In this document: in pieces, positions 18,809-27,031 of the stretch
Position numbering within the stretch: position 1 is the first letter of the stretch
How the letters are laid out: every line of letters begins with the position of its first letter
Origin: an uncultured Lachnospiraceae bacterium
Lineage (GTDB): Bacteria; Bacillota; Clostridia; Lachnospirales; Lachnospiraceae
Length of the DNA: 64,000 nt
Direction: 5' to 3'
Assembly: GCA_902761585.1 (NCBI GenBank)
Contig: CACWKX010000010.1
Span: 1-64,000, forward strand
Made by a program: the position numbers and the translations under genes
The notes under the pieces: generated by a model
Database searches by the model: none
What the model was told of the DNA's origin: nothing
Seen by the model: only the letters and a program-made list of their open reading frames with translations

Positions 18809-20277
18809 TCTTCCACCTCCTCTGCCATGCGGATGGCATCGATGACTGCAGAGGCTTTATTCATGCATTCCTGATATTCCTGATCCGGAATGCTGTCTGC
18901 CACAATTCCGGCACCGGACCTGACAAATACTTTGCCGTTTTTCTTGTAAGCCAGCCGAATAGCGATGCAGACATCCAGATTCCCACTGAAGTCAACATAT
19001 CCGACAGCTCCGCCGTAAAGTCCGCGCCTGTCTCCCTCAAGCTGGCTGATCAGCTCACAGGCACGAAACTTCGGTGCCCCCGAAAGGGTCCCTGCAGGCA
19101 GAACCGAATCAACTGTATCAATCGCCGATACGTCATCCCGCAGCAGTCCACTGACTTCTGATCCTATGTGCATCACCTTGGAATACCGGAGGATATCCAT
19201 GTATCGCTCCACGCGGACGCTGCCAAACCTGCACAGGCGCCCAAGATCATTTCTTCCAAGATCGACCAGCATATTATGTTCCGCACGCTCCTTCTCATCT
19301 GCGAGGAGCTCGCGTTCAAGCTGCTCATCCTCCGAAGCTGTGCATCCTCTTCTTCTTGTCCCGGCCAGAGGAAACGTTCTGACTTCTCCGTCTGTGACCT
19401 TCACAAGCGTTTCAGGCGATGCACCGGCAATCTCAACATCATTGCCGGAAAAGTAGAACATATATGGAGAAGGATTCGTCGTTCTCAGAATCCGGTATGT
19501 GTTTAAAAGACTGCCTTCATATGCTGCCTGCATCGGATTAGAAAATACGAGCTGAAAAATATCACCCTCATGAATATAATGCTTGATTTCCTCCACTTTC
19601 TTTGTATACGCTTCTCTTGAAAGCTTTGGCCTGAGGGGTTCTTTCAGTTGTCCCCGCTGAATCTTTTTGGGCTTTCCATACCTGACGAGTTTCTCCATCT
19701 CATCCAGTATCAGTACAGCTTTGTTATATTCCGTCTCCAGGTCGGCTGTCCGGATGTTGACGATGAGCAAAAGTTTCTGCTTCAGGTGATCGTAGCAGAT
19801 CAGCTTATCGAAAAGCATCAGGTTGACGTCATCAAAGTGCTCCTTGTCTTCCGCTGCCAGTTGAAGCTCTGGTTCTCCATATTGCAGGTACTCATAAGAA
19901 AAATATCCGATCAGTCCTCCAGTCAAGGAAGGAAGTCCCTCAATCCGGGGGGATCGGTTATCCTGTATCACTTTCCTGATCACATCTCCGGGATGTCCGA
20001 TTGTTACATGAATATCACTTCCCGAACGGATCGTCAGTTCATGATCCTTACAGGAAAGTTCCATGGAAGGGTCATATCCCAGAAATGTATATCGGCCCCA
20101 TCGTCTTGCATCCTCACAGCTTTCAAGCATGAAACAGTGCTCCGATACATTCATGAGAGCCTTCAATGTCTCCACCGGGGTACGGATATCCTCAAGCAGC
20201 TCACGCGTGATCGGTACTCTTTTGAAGTCTCCAAGTGAAGCTCGCCGCCTGGCTTCGCCGATGCTTGTCTGGTTCAT
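18805..20277 (-). CDS. trpE: Anthranilate synthase component I
   Basis: This 490-residue chorismate-binding enzyme is the first step of tryptophan synthesis. The feedback site is close to the LLES motif (CFMLESCEDARRWGRYTFLG), and the catalytic domain shows PLAGTRRRG, DEKERAEHNMLVDLGRNDLG, and the C-terminal GTLSGAPKFRA and IRSGAGIV-like VRSGAGIVADS. The frame is open to 20358, but AGGAGG precedes the ATG at 20277 by 8 bases. It is first in trpEGDCFBA and is controlled by the T-box upstream. Confidence 0.96.
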   Translation of the reverse strand: MNQTSIGEARRRASLGDFKRVPITRELLEDIRTPVETLKALMNVSEHCFMLESCEDARRWGRYTFLGYDPSMELSCKDHELTIRSGSDIHVTIGHPGDVIRKVIQDNRSPRIEGLPSLTGGLIGYFSYEYLQYGEPELQLAAEDKEHFDDVNLMLFDKLICYDHLKQKLLLIVNIRTADLETEYNKAVLILDEMEKLVRYGKPKKIQRGQLKEPLRPKLSREAYTKKVEEIKHYIHEGDIFQLVFSNPMQAAYEGSLLNTYRILRTTNPSPYMFYFSGNDVEIAGASPETLVKVTDGEVRTFPLAGTRRRGCTASEDEQLERELLADEKERAEHNMLVDLGRNDLGRLCRFGSVRVERYMDILRYSKVMHIGSEVSGLLRDDVSAIDTVDSVLPAGTLSGAPKFRACELISQLEGDRRGLYGGAVGYVDFSGNLDVCIAIRLAYKKNGKVFVRSGAGIVADSIPDQEYQECMNKASAVIDAIRMAEEVEE

Positions 20278-20381
20278 ATTCCTTTCCTCCTGCGTTTTCC
20301 TGTTCCTACTGCTGCCTACGATCATAATCCTGCCTGCATGCGCTTGCACTTGCTGCAAGAATACGATATTGGACTGACCAT

Positions 20382-20422
20382 AAAAAAATCCCTGACAGAT
20401 TCCACTTGAAATCTGTCAGGGA
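20382..20422 (-). terminator. T-box-controlled terminator before trpE
   Basis: A perfect 13-bp stem (20389-20401 with 20410-20422, TCCCTGACAGATT and its complement) closes an 8-base loop and is followed on the RNA strand by seven U residues (20382-20388). This is the terminator half of the T-box decision. Confidence 0.9.
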
Positions 20423-20707
20423 CGATTGAATCGCGGTGCCACCCTGCTTCATGGATATACCCATGCACTTTACGAGATACCATCATATCTCCGGCTACTA
20501 ACGTAAGCCCCACGTAGCACGATACTAAAGAAACAGAACGCTTCCTGTTCTCTGCTCCCTCAGCGGGCCATTTAGATGACATAATGCTTTCATCTGCTGC
20601 GATCACAGCTCCGGATTGTATTGTGTCTGCATTCCACCACCACAGGCTCTCTGTACCAGCATATCCGGCTTTATCTCCGCTTCATCGGTTTATTGTTTTT
20701 TGAAGTT
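20382..20707 (-). promoter_or_regulatory. T-box riboswitch of the trp operon
   Basis: The T-box sequence AGGGTGGCACCGCG is at 20432-20445, 10 bases before the terminator stem, exactly as in characterised T-boxes. Stem I starts near AGCGG (complement of 20677-20681), which can pair with CCGCT (20562-20566). A TGG triplet at 20568-20570, directly beside this basal helix, is the best candidate for the tryptophan specifier codon. AGAGAG and GGTGGTGGAA elements of the distal Stem I lie between. Uncharged tRNA-Trp would disrupt the terminator and allow trpE expression. Confidence 0.9.
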
Positions 20708-20713
20708 GTACGT

Positions 20714-20742
20714 AGAATACTGCGAAACTGTTCGGCTGTCAA
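20714..20742 (-). promoter_or_regulatory. trp operon promoter
   Basis: Minus-strand -35 TTGACA (20737-20742), 17-base spacer, -10 TATTCT (20714-20719). Start of transcription near 20707, about 10 bases before the T-box Stem I region. Confidence 0.85.
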
Positions 20743-20759
20743 TACTTTTTTATCGGGTT

Positions 20760-20968
20760 ATTCTTGATTCATGATGTCAGAGCAGGATATTTTTTTGAAT
20801 CTTAGAAACAATTCGATGCGATCATTACAGTTTTAAATGTCCTCCTTCTCGCATACTTGCTTTTTGGTGGGGACTGGACTTATTGATACGCCCCACATGA
20901 GGCAGGAAGCAGAGCGCAGATGACACGAGAATGCCGAATGTTGCAGCGTGATGGGAGTTCTCTTTAAT
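20760..20968. other. Non-coding stretch between trp promoter and tRNA terminator
   Basis: About 200 bases with no convincing gene on either strand. The minus strand shows an AAGGAGGAC ribosome-binding-like sequence near 20840, but only a seven-codon frame follows it, so it may be a gene remnant. Confidence 0.4.
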
Positions 20969-20970
20969 CT

Positions 20971-20999
20971 AAAAAAAGAGCATCCAAATGAATGGATGC
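20971..20999 (-). terminator. Terminator after tRNA-Ala
   Basis: GCATCCA (20980-20986) pairs with TGGATGC (20993-20999), and the RNA strand ends CTCTTTTTTT. It follows the tRNA by 7 bases. Confidence 0.85.
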
Positions 21000-21006
21000 C
21001 CTTTCC

Positions 21007-21079
21007 TGGAGCATATGAGATTCGAACTCACGACCTCTACAATGCGAATGTAGCGCGCTCCCAACTGCGCTAATGCCCC
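21007..21079 (-). tRNA. tRNA-Ala (anticodon CGC)
   Basis: A 73-nucleotide cloverleaf on the minus strand. The acceptor stem GGGGCAT pairs with ATGCTCC and includes the G3-U70 wobble that identifies alanine tRNAs. The anticodon arm CTACA-TTCGCAT-TGTAG gives CGC, reading GCG. The T-loop is GTTCGAATC. The terminal CCA is not encoded. It lies between tuf and the trp operon with its own promoter (21133-21160) and terminator. Confidence 0.93.
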
Positions 21080-21132
21080 ATATTGGAAGCCCGGAAACCC
21101 GGGCTCCCTATGCGATTGCTCGCACATATGTC

Positions 21133-21160
21133 AGTATAACATTATCCAGGTATTATGCAA
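21133..21160 (-). promoter_or_regulatory. Promoter of tRNA-Ala
   Basis: Minus-strand -35 TTGCAT (21155-21160), 16-base spacer, -10 TATACT (21133-21138). The short leader before the tRNA contains an AGCCCGG/CCGGGCT hairpin near 21086-21103. Confidence 0.65.
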
Positions 21161-21216
21161 CCCGTATTCTCAGGAAATCACAACTCCTGGATCCTCCATC
21201 CGCGTAATCTCAGAAA

Positions 21217-22455
21217 TTACTCAACGATGGAAACGACACGTCCGGATCCGACAGTACGGCCGCCTTCACGGATAGCAAAGGTATCACCCTGCTCCATAGC
21301 GATGGTGTGAATGAGCTCAATGCTCATCTCAACGTTATCGCCCGGCATGCACATCTCTGTTCCCTCCGGAAGAGAGATAACACCCGTAACGTCGGTTGTT
21401 CTGAAATAAAACTGCGGACGATAGTTGTTGAAGAACGGCGTATGACGGCCACCCTCGTCCTTGGTCAGAACATAGACCTGAGCGGTAAACTTCTTGTGGG
21501 TGTGAACAGAACCCGGCTTGCAGATAACCTGTCCTCTTTCGATTGCAGTTCTGTCGATACCACGAAGAAGAATACCAACGTTGTCACCAGCCTCTGCAAA
21601 GTCAAGCGTCTTGTGGAACATCTCAAGGCCTGTTACAACAGACTTTTCAGGCTCATCCTTAATACCGACAATCTCAACCGGGTCATTCAGTCTGATCTCA
21701 CCACGCTCGACACGGCCGGTAGCAACCGTACCACGTCCGGAGATGGTGAAGACATCCTCGACAGGCATCAGGAACGGCTTGTCGTTGTCACGCGTAGGAG
21801 TCGGAATATACTCGTCAACCGTATTCATCAGATCCATGATGCAGTCGCCCCAGGTCTTGTCCGGGTTGTCAGCATCAAGCGGATCGCCGTTTGCAAGAAC
21901 AGCCTTTGCATCCTGATCCTGAAGTGCCTGGAATGCAGATCCCTTCACGATCGGGCAGTCCTCAAAGCCTTCCTTCTCAAGCTCCTCGGTAACTTCCATC
22001 TCAACCAGCTCAAGAAGCTCCGGGTCATCAATCATATCGCACTTGTTCAGGAATACGATGATCTTCGGCACACCAACCTGGCGCGCAAGAAGAATATGCT
22101 CCTTCGTCTGAGCCATAACACCATCTGTTGCAGCAACAACAAGGATTGCACCATCCATCTGAGCTGCACCAGTGATCATGTTCTTGACATAGTCAGCATG
22201 GCCTGGGCAGTCGACATGAGCATAATGTCTCTTCTCGGTCTGATACTCGACATGAGCGGTAGAAATCGTGATACCACGCTCTCTTTCCTCCGGAGCCTTA
22301 TCGATCTGATCGAATGCCTCGAATGCATTGCCCGGGACCCTCTTTGCAAGGACAGCCGTGATTGCAGCGGTCAGGGTTGTTTTACCATGGTCGACATGTC
22401 CGATGGTACCAATGTTTACATGCGGCTTGCTTCTGTCAAACTTCTGCTTTGCCAT
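21217..22455 (-). CDS. tuf: Elongation factor Tu
   Basis: The 412-residue GTPase carries aminoacyl-tRNA to the ribosome. G-motifs are all present: GHVDHGKTT, the switch I region RGITIS, DCPGH, NKCD and a SAF in place of SAL. It is longer than the usual 394-400 residues because of an insert around residues 183-205 ([19 protein letters not shown]) just after the G5 motif. Start at 22455, with AAGGAGG 8 bases upstream; the open frame to 22527 covers an intergenic hairpin. It is the last protein gene of the str operon. Confidence 0.97.
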   Translation of the reverse strand: MAKQKFDRSKPHVNIGTIGHVDHGKTTLTAAITAVLAKRVPGNAFEAFDQIDKAPEERERGITISTAHVEYQTEKRHYAHVDCPGHADYVKNMITGAAQMDGAILVVAATDGVMAQTKEHILLARQVGVPKIIVFLNKCDMIDDPELLELVEMEVTEELEKEGFEDCPIVKGSAFQALQDQDAKAVLANGDPLDADNPDKTWGDCIMDLMNTVDEYIPTPTRDNDKPFLMPVEDVFTISGRGTVATGRVERGEIRLNDPVEIVGIKDEPEKSVVTGLEMFHKTLDFAEAGDNVGILLRGIDRTAIERGQVICKPGSVHTHKKFTAQVYVLTKDEGGRHTPFFNNYRPQFYFRTTDVTGVISLPEGTEMCMPGDNVEMSIELIHTIAMEQGDTFAIREGGRTVGSGRVVSIVE

Positions 22456-22524
22456 CTCTAAATCCTCCTTAAACTGTGCCGATATCCGGCTCGACTGTGC
22501 CGAAGATCGGCATCGTCTTATAAA

Positions 22525-22559
22525 CACAAGTCTGAAATTAATTATATTTCAGACTTGTG
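22525..22559 (-). terminator. 14-bp hairpin between fusA and tuf
   Basis: The arms 22525-22538 and 22546-22559 (CACAAGTCTGAAAT and its complement) pair perfectly with a 7-base loop. On the minus strand TTTATAAG follows, a weak U-run; on the plus strand CTTTTTG follows. It may act as a partial terminator or processing site that sets the tuf/fusA ratio. Confidence 0.5.
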
Positions 22560-22593
22560 CTTTTTGCAAGTACTTTGTAGGCTCAGGCTATGA

Positions 22594-24708
22594 TCACTTT
22601 CCCTGATCCTTGAGAACCTTCTCCTGAATGTTCTTCGGAACCGGATCATAGTGATCGAAGAACATGGAATAGTTTCCACGTCCCTGTGTCTTCGAACGAA
22701 GATCGGTTGCATATCCGAACATCTCTGCAAGCGGAACATATCCGCGGACCATCTTTCCGCCACCGATATCATCCATGCCTTCGATTCTTCCACGTCTGGA
22801 GTTGATGTCTCCAATGACATCTCCCATGTACTCCTCAGGCGTAGAAACCTCCACCTTCATGATCGGTTCCAGAAGCACCTCGCCCTTCTGCTCAGCCTGC
22901 TTGAATGCCATCGATCCTGCAATGTGGAAAGCCATCTCAGAGGAGTCGACTTCATGATAGGATCCATCATAGACCTCTGCCTGAACGCCGATAACCGGAT
23001 ACCCGCCAAGCGCTCCAGCCTTCATAGCATCCTGAATACCTTCGTCAACGGACGGTATGTACTCCTTCGGAATGGAGCCGCCAACGGTGCTGTTGATGAA
23101 CTTATAGGTCTCCTCTCCGTTCGGATCCATCGGTTTGAAGCGGACCTTCGCATGTCCGTACTGTCCTTTACCACCGGACTGGCGGACATACTTACTGTCA
23201 ATGTCGCATTCCTTCGTAATAGTTTCCTTATAGGCAACCATCGGGGCACCGACATTCGCCTCAACGTTATACTCACGGAGCAGTCTGTCGACAATGATGT
23301 TCAGATGAAGCTCACCCATGCCGGCGATGATGGTCTGACCCGTCTGCTCATCTGTATGCTGACGGAAGGTCGGATCCTCCTCCGCAAGCTTTTCAAGCGC
23401 TTCTCCAAGCTTTGTCTGTCCGGCCTTTGTCTTCGGCTCGATTGCGAGCTCGATAACCGGCTCCGGGAACACCATCGACTCAAGAATGATCGGATGCTGA
23501 TCATCGCAGATGGTATCACCTGTAGATGAGAACTTAAATCCGATTGCAGCCGCGATGTCACCCGAGTAAACCTTCGTCAGCTCATGGCGCTTATTCGCAT
23601 GCATCTGAAGAATACGTCCGACACGCTCCTTCTTATCCTTTGTTGCATTCAGGACATAGGAACCTGCGTTGCAAGTACCAGAATACACACGGAAATATGC
23701 AAGCCTTCCGACAAACGGATCGGAGACGATCTTGAAGACCAGCGCTGCAAACGGTGCGTCGTCGGAGGACGGCCTTGTCTCCGGGTTGCCGTCAAGATCC
23801 GTACCTGCCACATCCGGGACATCCGTCGGGGCCGGCATATAGGCGATCACAGCATCCAGCAGCTTCTGAATTCCCTTGTTCTGATGAGCAGAACCACAGA
23901 GAACCGGGACTGCCTTGTTCTCGATTGTTGCCTTGCGGAGTGCTTTCTTCAGATCATCGATGGACGGTTCCTCGCCATCGAGATACTGCATCATCAGCTC
24001 TTCATCAAAGTCGCAGATCTTTTCAACAAGCTCTGTATGAGCAGCTTCAGCCTCATCCTTCATGTCGTCCGGGATATCGACAACCGAAATGTCCTCGCCC
24101 TTCGTGTCATTGTAGATATAAGCCTTCATCTCAAACAGATCGATAATGCCCTTGAAGTAATCTTCCTTACCGATCGGAAGCTCGACGACAACCGGGTTCT
24201 TGCCCAGCTTTGTCACGATCTCGTGAACGGTATTCGGGAAGTTTGCTCCCAGGATATCCATCTTGTTGACAAATGCAATACGCGGAACACTGTATTTGTC
24301 TGCCTGACGCCAGACATTCTCTGACTGCGGTTCCACGCCGCCCTTTGCGTCAAACACACCTACAGCGCCATCAAGAACGCGCAATGAACGCTCTACCTCA
24401 ACAGTGAAGTCGACGTGGCCTGGGGTGTCGATGATATTGATACGGTACTCCGGAGCGCCCTCGATCTTCTTTGTCTGGAACTGTGGTGTCCAATGGCAGG
24501 TTGTTGCCGCGGATGTAATCGTAATACCGCGCTCCTGCTCCTGAGGCATCCAGTCCATGGTCGCCGTTCCTTCATATGTCTCACCGATCTTATAGTTGAC
24601 ACCGGTGTAATAAAGGATACGCTCGGTCAAAGTAGTCTTGCCCGCATCGATGTGAGCCATAATACCGATATTTCTGGTTCGCTCAAGCGGATACTCTCTT
24701 CCAGCCAT
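22594..24708 (-). CDS. fusA: Elongation factor G
   Basis: A 704-residue translocase GTPase with domains I-V. Visible: P-loop [40 protein letters not shown], then domain [20 protein letters not shown] and the C-terminal [20 protein letters not shown]. It also disassembles post-termination complexes with RRF. It follows rpsG by 24 bases in the str operon; no alteration typical of fusidic acid resistance could be judged by eye. Confidence 0.98.
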   Translation of the reverse strand: MAGREYPLERTRNIGIMAHIDAGKTTLTERILYYTGVNYKIGETYEGTATMDWMPQEQERGITITSAATTCHWTPQFQTKKIEGAPEYRINIIDTPGHVDFTVEVERSLRVLDGAVGVFDAKGGVEPQSENVWRQADKYSVPRIAFVNKMDILGANFPNTVHEIVTKLGKNPVVVELPIGKEDYFKGIIDLFEMKAYIYNDTKGEDISVVDIPDDMKDEAEAAHTELVEKICDFDEELMMQYLDGEEPSIDDLKKALRKATIENKAVPVLCGSAHQNKGIQKLLDAVIAYMPAPTDVPDVAGTDLDGNPETRPSSDDAPFAALVFKIVSDPFVGRLAYFRVYSGTCNAGSYVLNATKDKKERVGRILQMHANKRHELTKVYSGDIAAAIGFKFSSTGDTICDDQHPIILESMVFPEPVIELAIEPKTKAGQTKLGEALEKLAEEDPTFRQHTDEQTGQTIIAGMGELHLNIIVDRLLREYNVEANVGAPMVAYKETITKECDIDSKYVRQSGGKGQYGHAKVRFKPMDPNGEETYKFINSTVGGSIPKEYIPSVDEGIQDAMKAGALGGYPVIGVQAEVYDGSYHEVDSSEMAFHIAGSMAFKQAEQKGEVLLEPIMKVEVSTPEEYMGDVIGDINSRRGRIEGMDDIGGGKMVRGYVPLAEMFGYATDLRSKTQGRGNYSMFFDHYDPVPKNIQEKVLKDQGK

Positions 24709-24732
24709 TCATTTCCTCCTAAAGGTATGCGA

Positions 24733-25245
<513 letters not shown>

Positions 25246-25396
25246 TCAATTAGATCACAGGTACTCACGTTCCTACGTGTTTCGCGTCAGATTGGGCATC
25301 TTCCTCACAGCAGCCACACTGGTGATTCGGATGATCCTACTGAGAAAAACGTTCTTCATGTGAAACCGGATGATTGTCAACTTGTTCTCGCCTGAA

Positions 25397-25819
25397 TTAC
25401 TTCGCGGAAGCCTTCGGCCTCTTAGCGCCGTACTTGGAACGGGCCTGACGTCTGTTTGCAACACCTGCCGTATCCAGCGTTCCTCTGATGATGTGGTACC
25501 TGGTACCCGGAAGGTCCTTGACACGTCCGCCGCGGATCATGACAACGCTATGTTCCTGAAGATTATGGCCCTCACCCGGAATATAGGTTGTAACCTCAAG
25601 TCCGTTGGAAAGACGTACACGGGCAATCTTACGAAGAGCAGAATTCGGCTTCTTCGGGGTCGCAGTCTTGACTGCTGTGCAGACACCACGCTTCTGCGGA
25701 GAGTTATCGTCGATCGGTCTCTTCTTCAGAGAGTTGAAGCCCTTCTGAAGTGCCGGTGCAGTCGACTTCTTCGCAGCGGTCTGTCTGCCTTTTCTGACTA
25801 ACTGGTTGAATGTAGGCAT
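25397..25819 (-). CDS. rpsL: 30S ribosomal protein S12
   Basis: A 140-residue decoding-centre protein, first gene of the str operon. It has [28 protein letters not shown] and [20 protein letters not shown]. The lysines in KKPNSALRK and [10 protein letters not shown], whose replacement gives streptomycin resistance, are unchanged. Its promoter lies at 25925-25953. Confidence 0.97.
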   Translation of the reverse strand: MPTFNQLVRKGRQTAAKKSTAPALQKGFNSLKKRPIDDNSPQKRGVCTAVKTATPKKPNSALRKIARVRLSNGLEVTTYIPGEGHNLQEHSVVMIRGGRVKDLPGTRYHIIRGTLDTAGVANRRQARSKYGAKRPKASAK

Positions 25820-25924
25820 TCCTCTTTCACCTCCTGGTTTTTTGCGGCTCCTGATCCGATATCAGAATCTGCCGCTGTGGCTGCTATCCATCAAAAATAG
25901 AGCGTGCTGAACACACGCCCCATT

Positions 25925-25953
25925 ATTATAGAAATCGCGCTCACTTCTGTCAA
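25925..25953 (-). promoter_or_regulatory. str operon promoter (rpsL-rpsG-fusA-tuf)
   Basis: Minus-strand consensus -35 TTGACA (25948-25953), 17-base spacer, consensus -10 TATAAT (25925-25930), about 100 bases before rpsL and just after the VanZ-like gene. Confidence 0.88.
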
Positions 25954-25970
25954 GAAGCCATTGCCGCTTT

Positions 25971-26840
25971 TTATCTCTTTTTCCGATGAAACAGCGGGAT
26001 ATCATCCGACAGTTCATCCGGTGCATCGTAATCATTCCCTGCACGTTCATCTTCTTCGCGCTCATACCCTGCGTGCTCATCCTCATGATAAGGATATACG
26101 CTTCTATCCCAGCTGTCCTGACCGTATCTGCCTTCCATGTATGGGTTCGATGTGTAACGGTCTCTGCGGGTCATTTCATCCGTACGGTACGCTCTTGTTT
26201 GCCCCTGGGACCTGTCTCTTTCAAATGTCTGATCGGCTGTCTGTCGCATATCATCTTTCCGTTCACGCCTTCTCAGCATTTCCTCCCGGTAGGCAAGCTC
26301 CTCCTCCCGTCTGTCCAGCTCCTGCTGGATCTTCCGCTGCTGCCGTTCCATTCTTGGCCCTGTTACAGAGACACGGGCTGACCAGCCCAGGATCCTTACA
26401 AGGATGATTCCAATGAAGATGCCAATCGAATCGATCCCCACATCGCGCGGTGTTGAGACTCTTCCCGCAACCATCGCCTGATGCCGTTCATCTCCGAACG
26501 CATATCCTACGCAGATTGCGCCTGCAAGGAGCATCAGAAGAATCCCCCTGACGCCATATACATACAGCGGAAATGAGACAGCCACAGCAAGCAGGAAATA
26601 TTCCGTCACGTGTGCGCCCTTCCTCACGTACTTGTTAATCTGATTCGCTTTCTCCTGTATCTGCCAGCTCTCCCAGTTCTGCTGTGTAACCTTATTATAT
26701 GTAGAAACGATAGACTCACTGACTTTGTAGCTCGTGGAAGACGAGACTTCCCCAGGCTGAGCCGAGAATGAGTAGATCATATACATGATGAGAATAGCCG
26801 GGATAAAGGACAGCGGCTTGAAAAATGTACTGATTTTCAT
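25971..26840 (-). CDS. VanZ-like membrane protein with long charged tail
   Basis: A 289-residue protein of the VanZ-like family. Residues 1-155 hold hydrophobic segments near 9-25, 77-95, 98-115 and 137-153, and the family motifs SFSAQPGEVSSSTS, YVRKGAHVTEYF and DERHQAMVAGRVSTPRDVGI. Residues 155-289 are highly charged: a probable coiled coil (about 163-200, RRxE-rich) and an acidic, Tyr/Arg-rich tail ending in a basic cluster. VanZ lowers teicoplanin binding in enterococci, but most chromosomal relatives have no known role. It lies between the rpoC terminator and the str promoter, a slot held by L7Ae-like genes in many Firmicutes. Function unknown. Confidence 0.85.
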   Translation of the reverse strand: MKISTFFKPLSFIPAILIMYMIYSFSAQPGEVSSSTSYKVSESIVSTYNKVTQQNWESWQIQEKANQINKYVRKGAHVTEYFLLAVAVSFPLYVYGVRGILLMLLAGAICVGYAFGDERHQAMVAGRVSTPRDVGIDSIGIFIGIILVRILGWSARVSVTGPRMERQQRKIQQELDRREEELAYREEMLRRRERKDDMRQTADQTFERDRSQGQTRAYRTDEMTRRDRYTSNPYMEGRYGQDSWDRSVYPYHEDEHAGYEREEDERAGNDYDAPDELSDDIPLFHRKKR

Positions 26841-26863
26841 GAAGATGATCCTCCGATTGCGCT

Positions 26864-26893
26864 ATCTTATCACCAGTTGCCGGAAGCGTCCAC
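26864..26893 (-). promoter_or_regulatory. Possible promoter of the VanZ-like gene
   Basis: Minus-strand GTGGAC (26888-26893), 18-base spacer, TAAGAT (26864-26869). Weak match, but a promoter is required here because the gene follows the strong rpoC terminator. Confidence 0.35.
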
Positions 26894-26911
26894 TTTCACA
26901 GGCAAAATTAA

Positions 26912-26948
26912 GAAAAAAAGCTGCTGCATCATAAAGAATGCAGCAGCT
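26912..26948 (-). terminator. Terminator of rpoBC
   Basis: AGCTGCTGCAT (26919-26929) pairs perfectly with ATGCAGCAGCT (26938-26948), followed on the RNA strand by seven U residues and CUU. A textbook intrinsic terminator about 85 bases after rpoC. Confidence 0.92.
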
Positions 26949-27031
26949 GTCCATTTGGTTTCTGTTCTGTTGTCTGTCACCAGGGGCTGCTGTCACAGCG
27001 TCCCATCATTCGGAAATCTGCAGCCAGCAAT

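Noticed and set aside
21307..22461. 384-residue frame on the plus strand opposite tuf
   Set aside because: It is an antisense shadow of the highly biased tuf codons, has no ribosome binding site or recognisable domain, and tuf is certain.
25397..25819. Streptomycin-resistant rpsL
   Set aside because: The lysines in KKPNSALRK and GGRVKDLPG are unchanged.
25971..26840. Teicoplanin-resistance gene
   Set aside because: VanZ homology alone does not mean resistance; no other van genes are present and chromosomal VanZ-like proteins are common.
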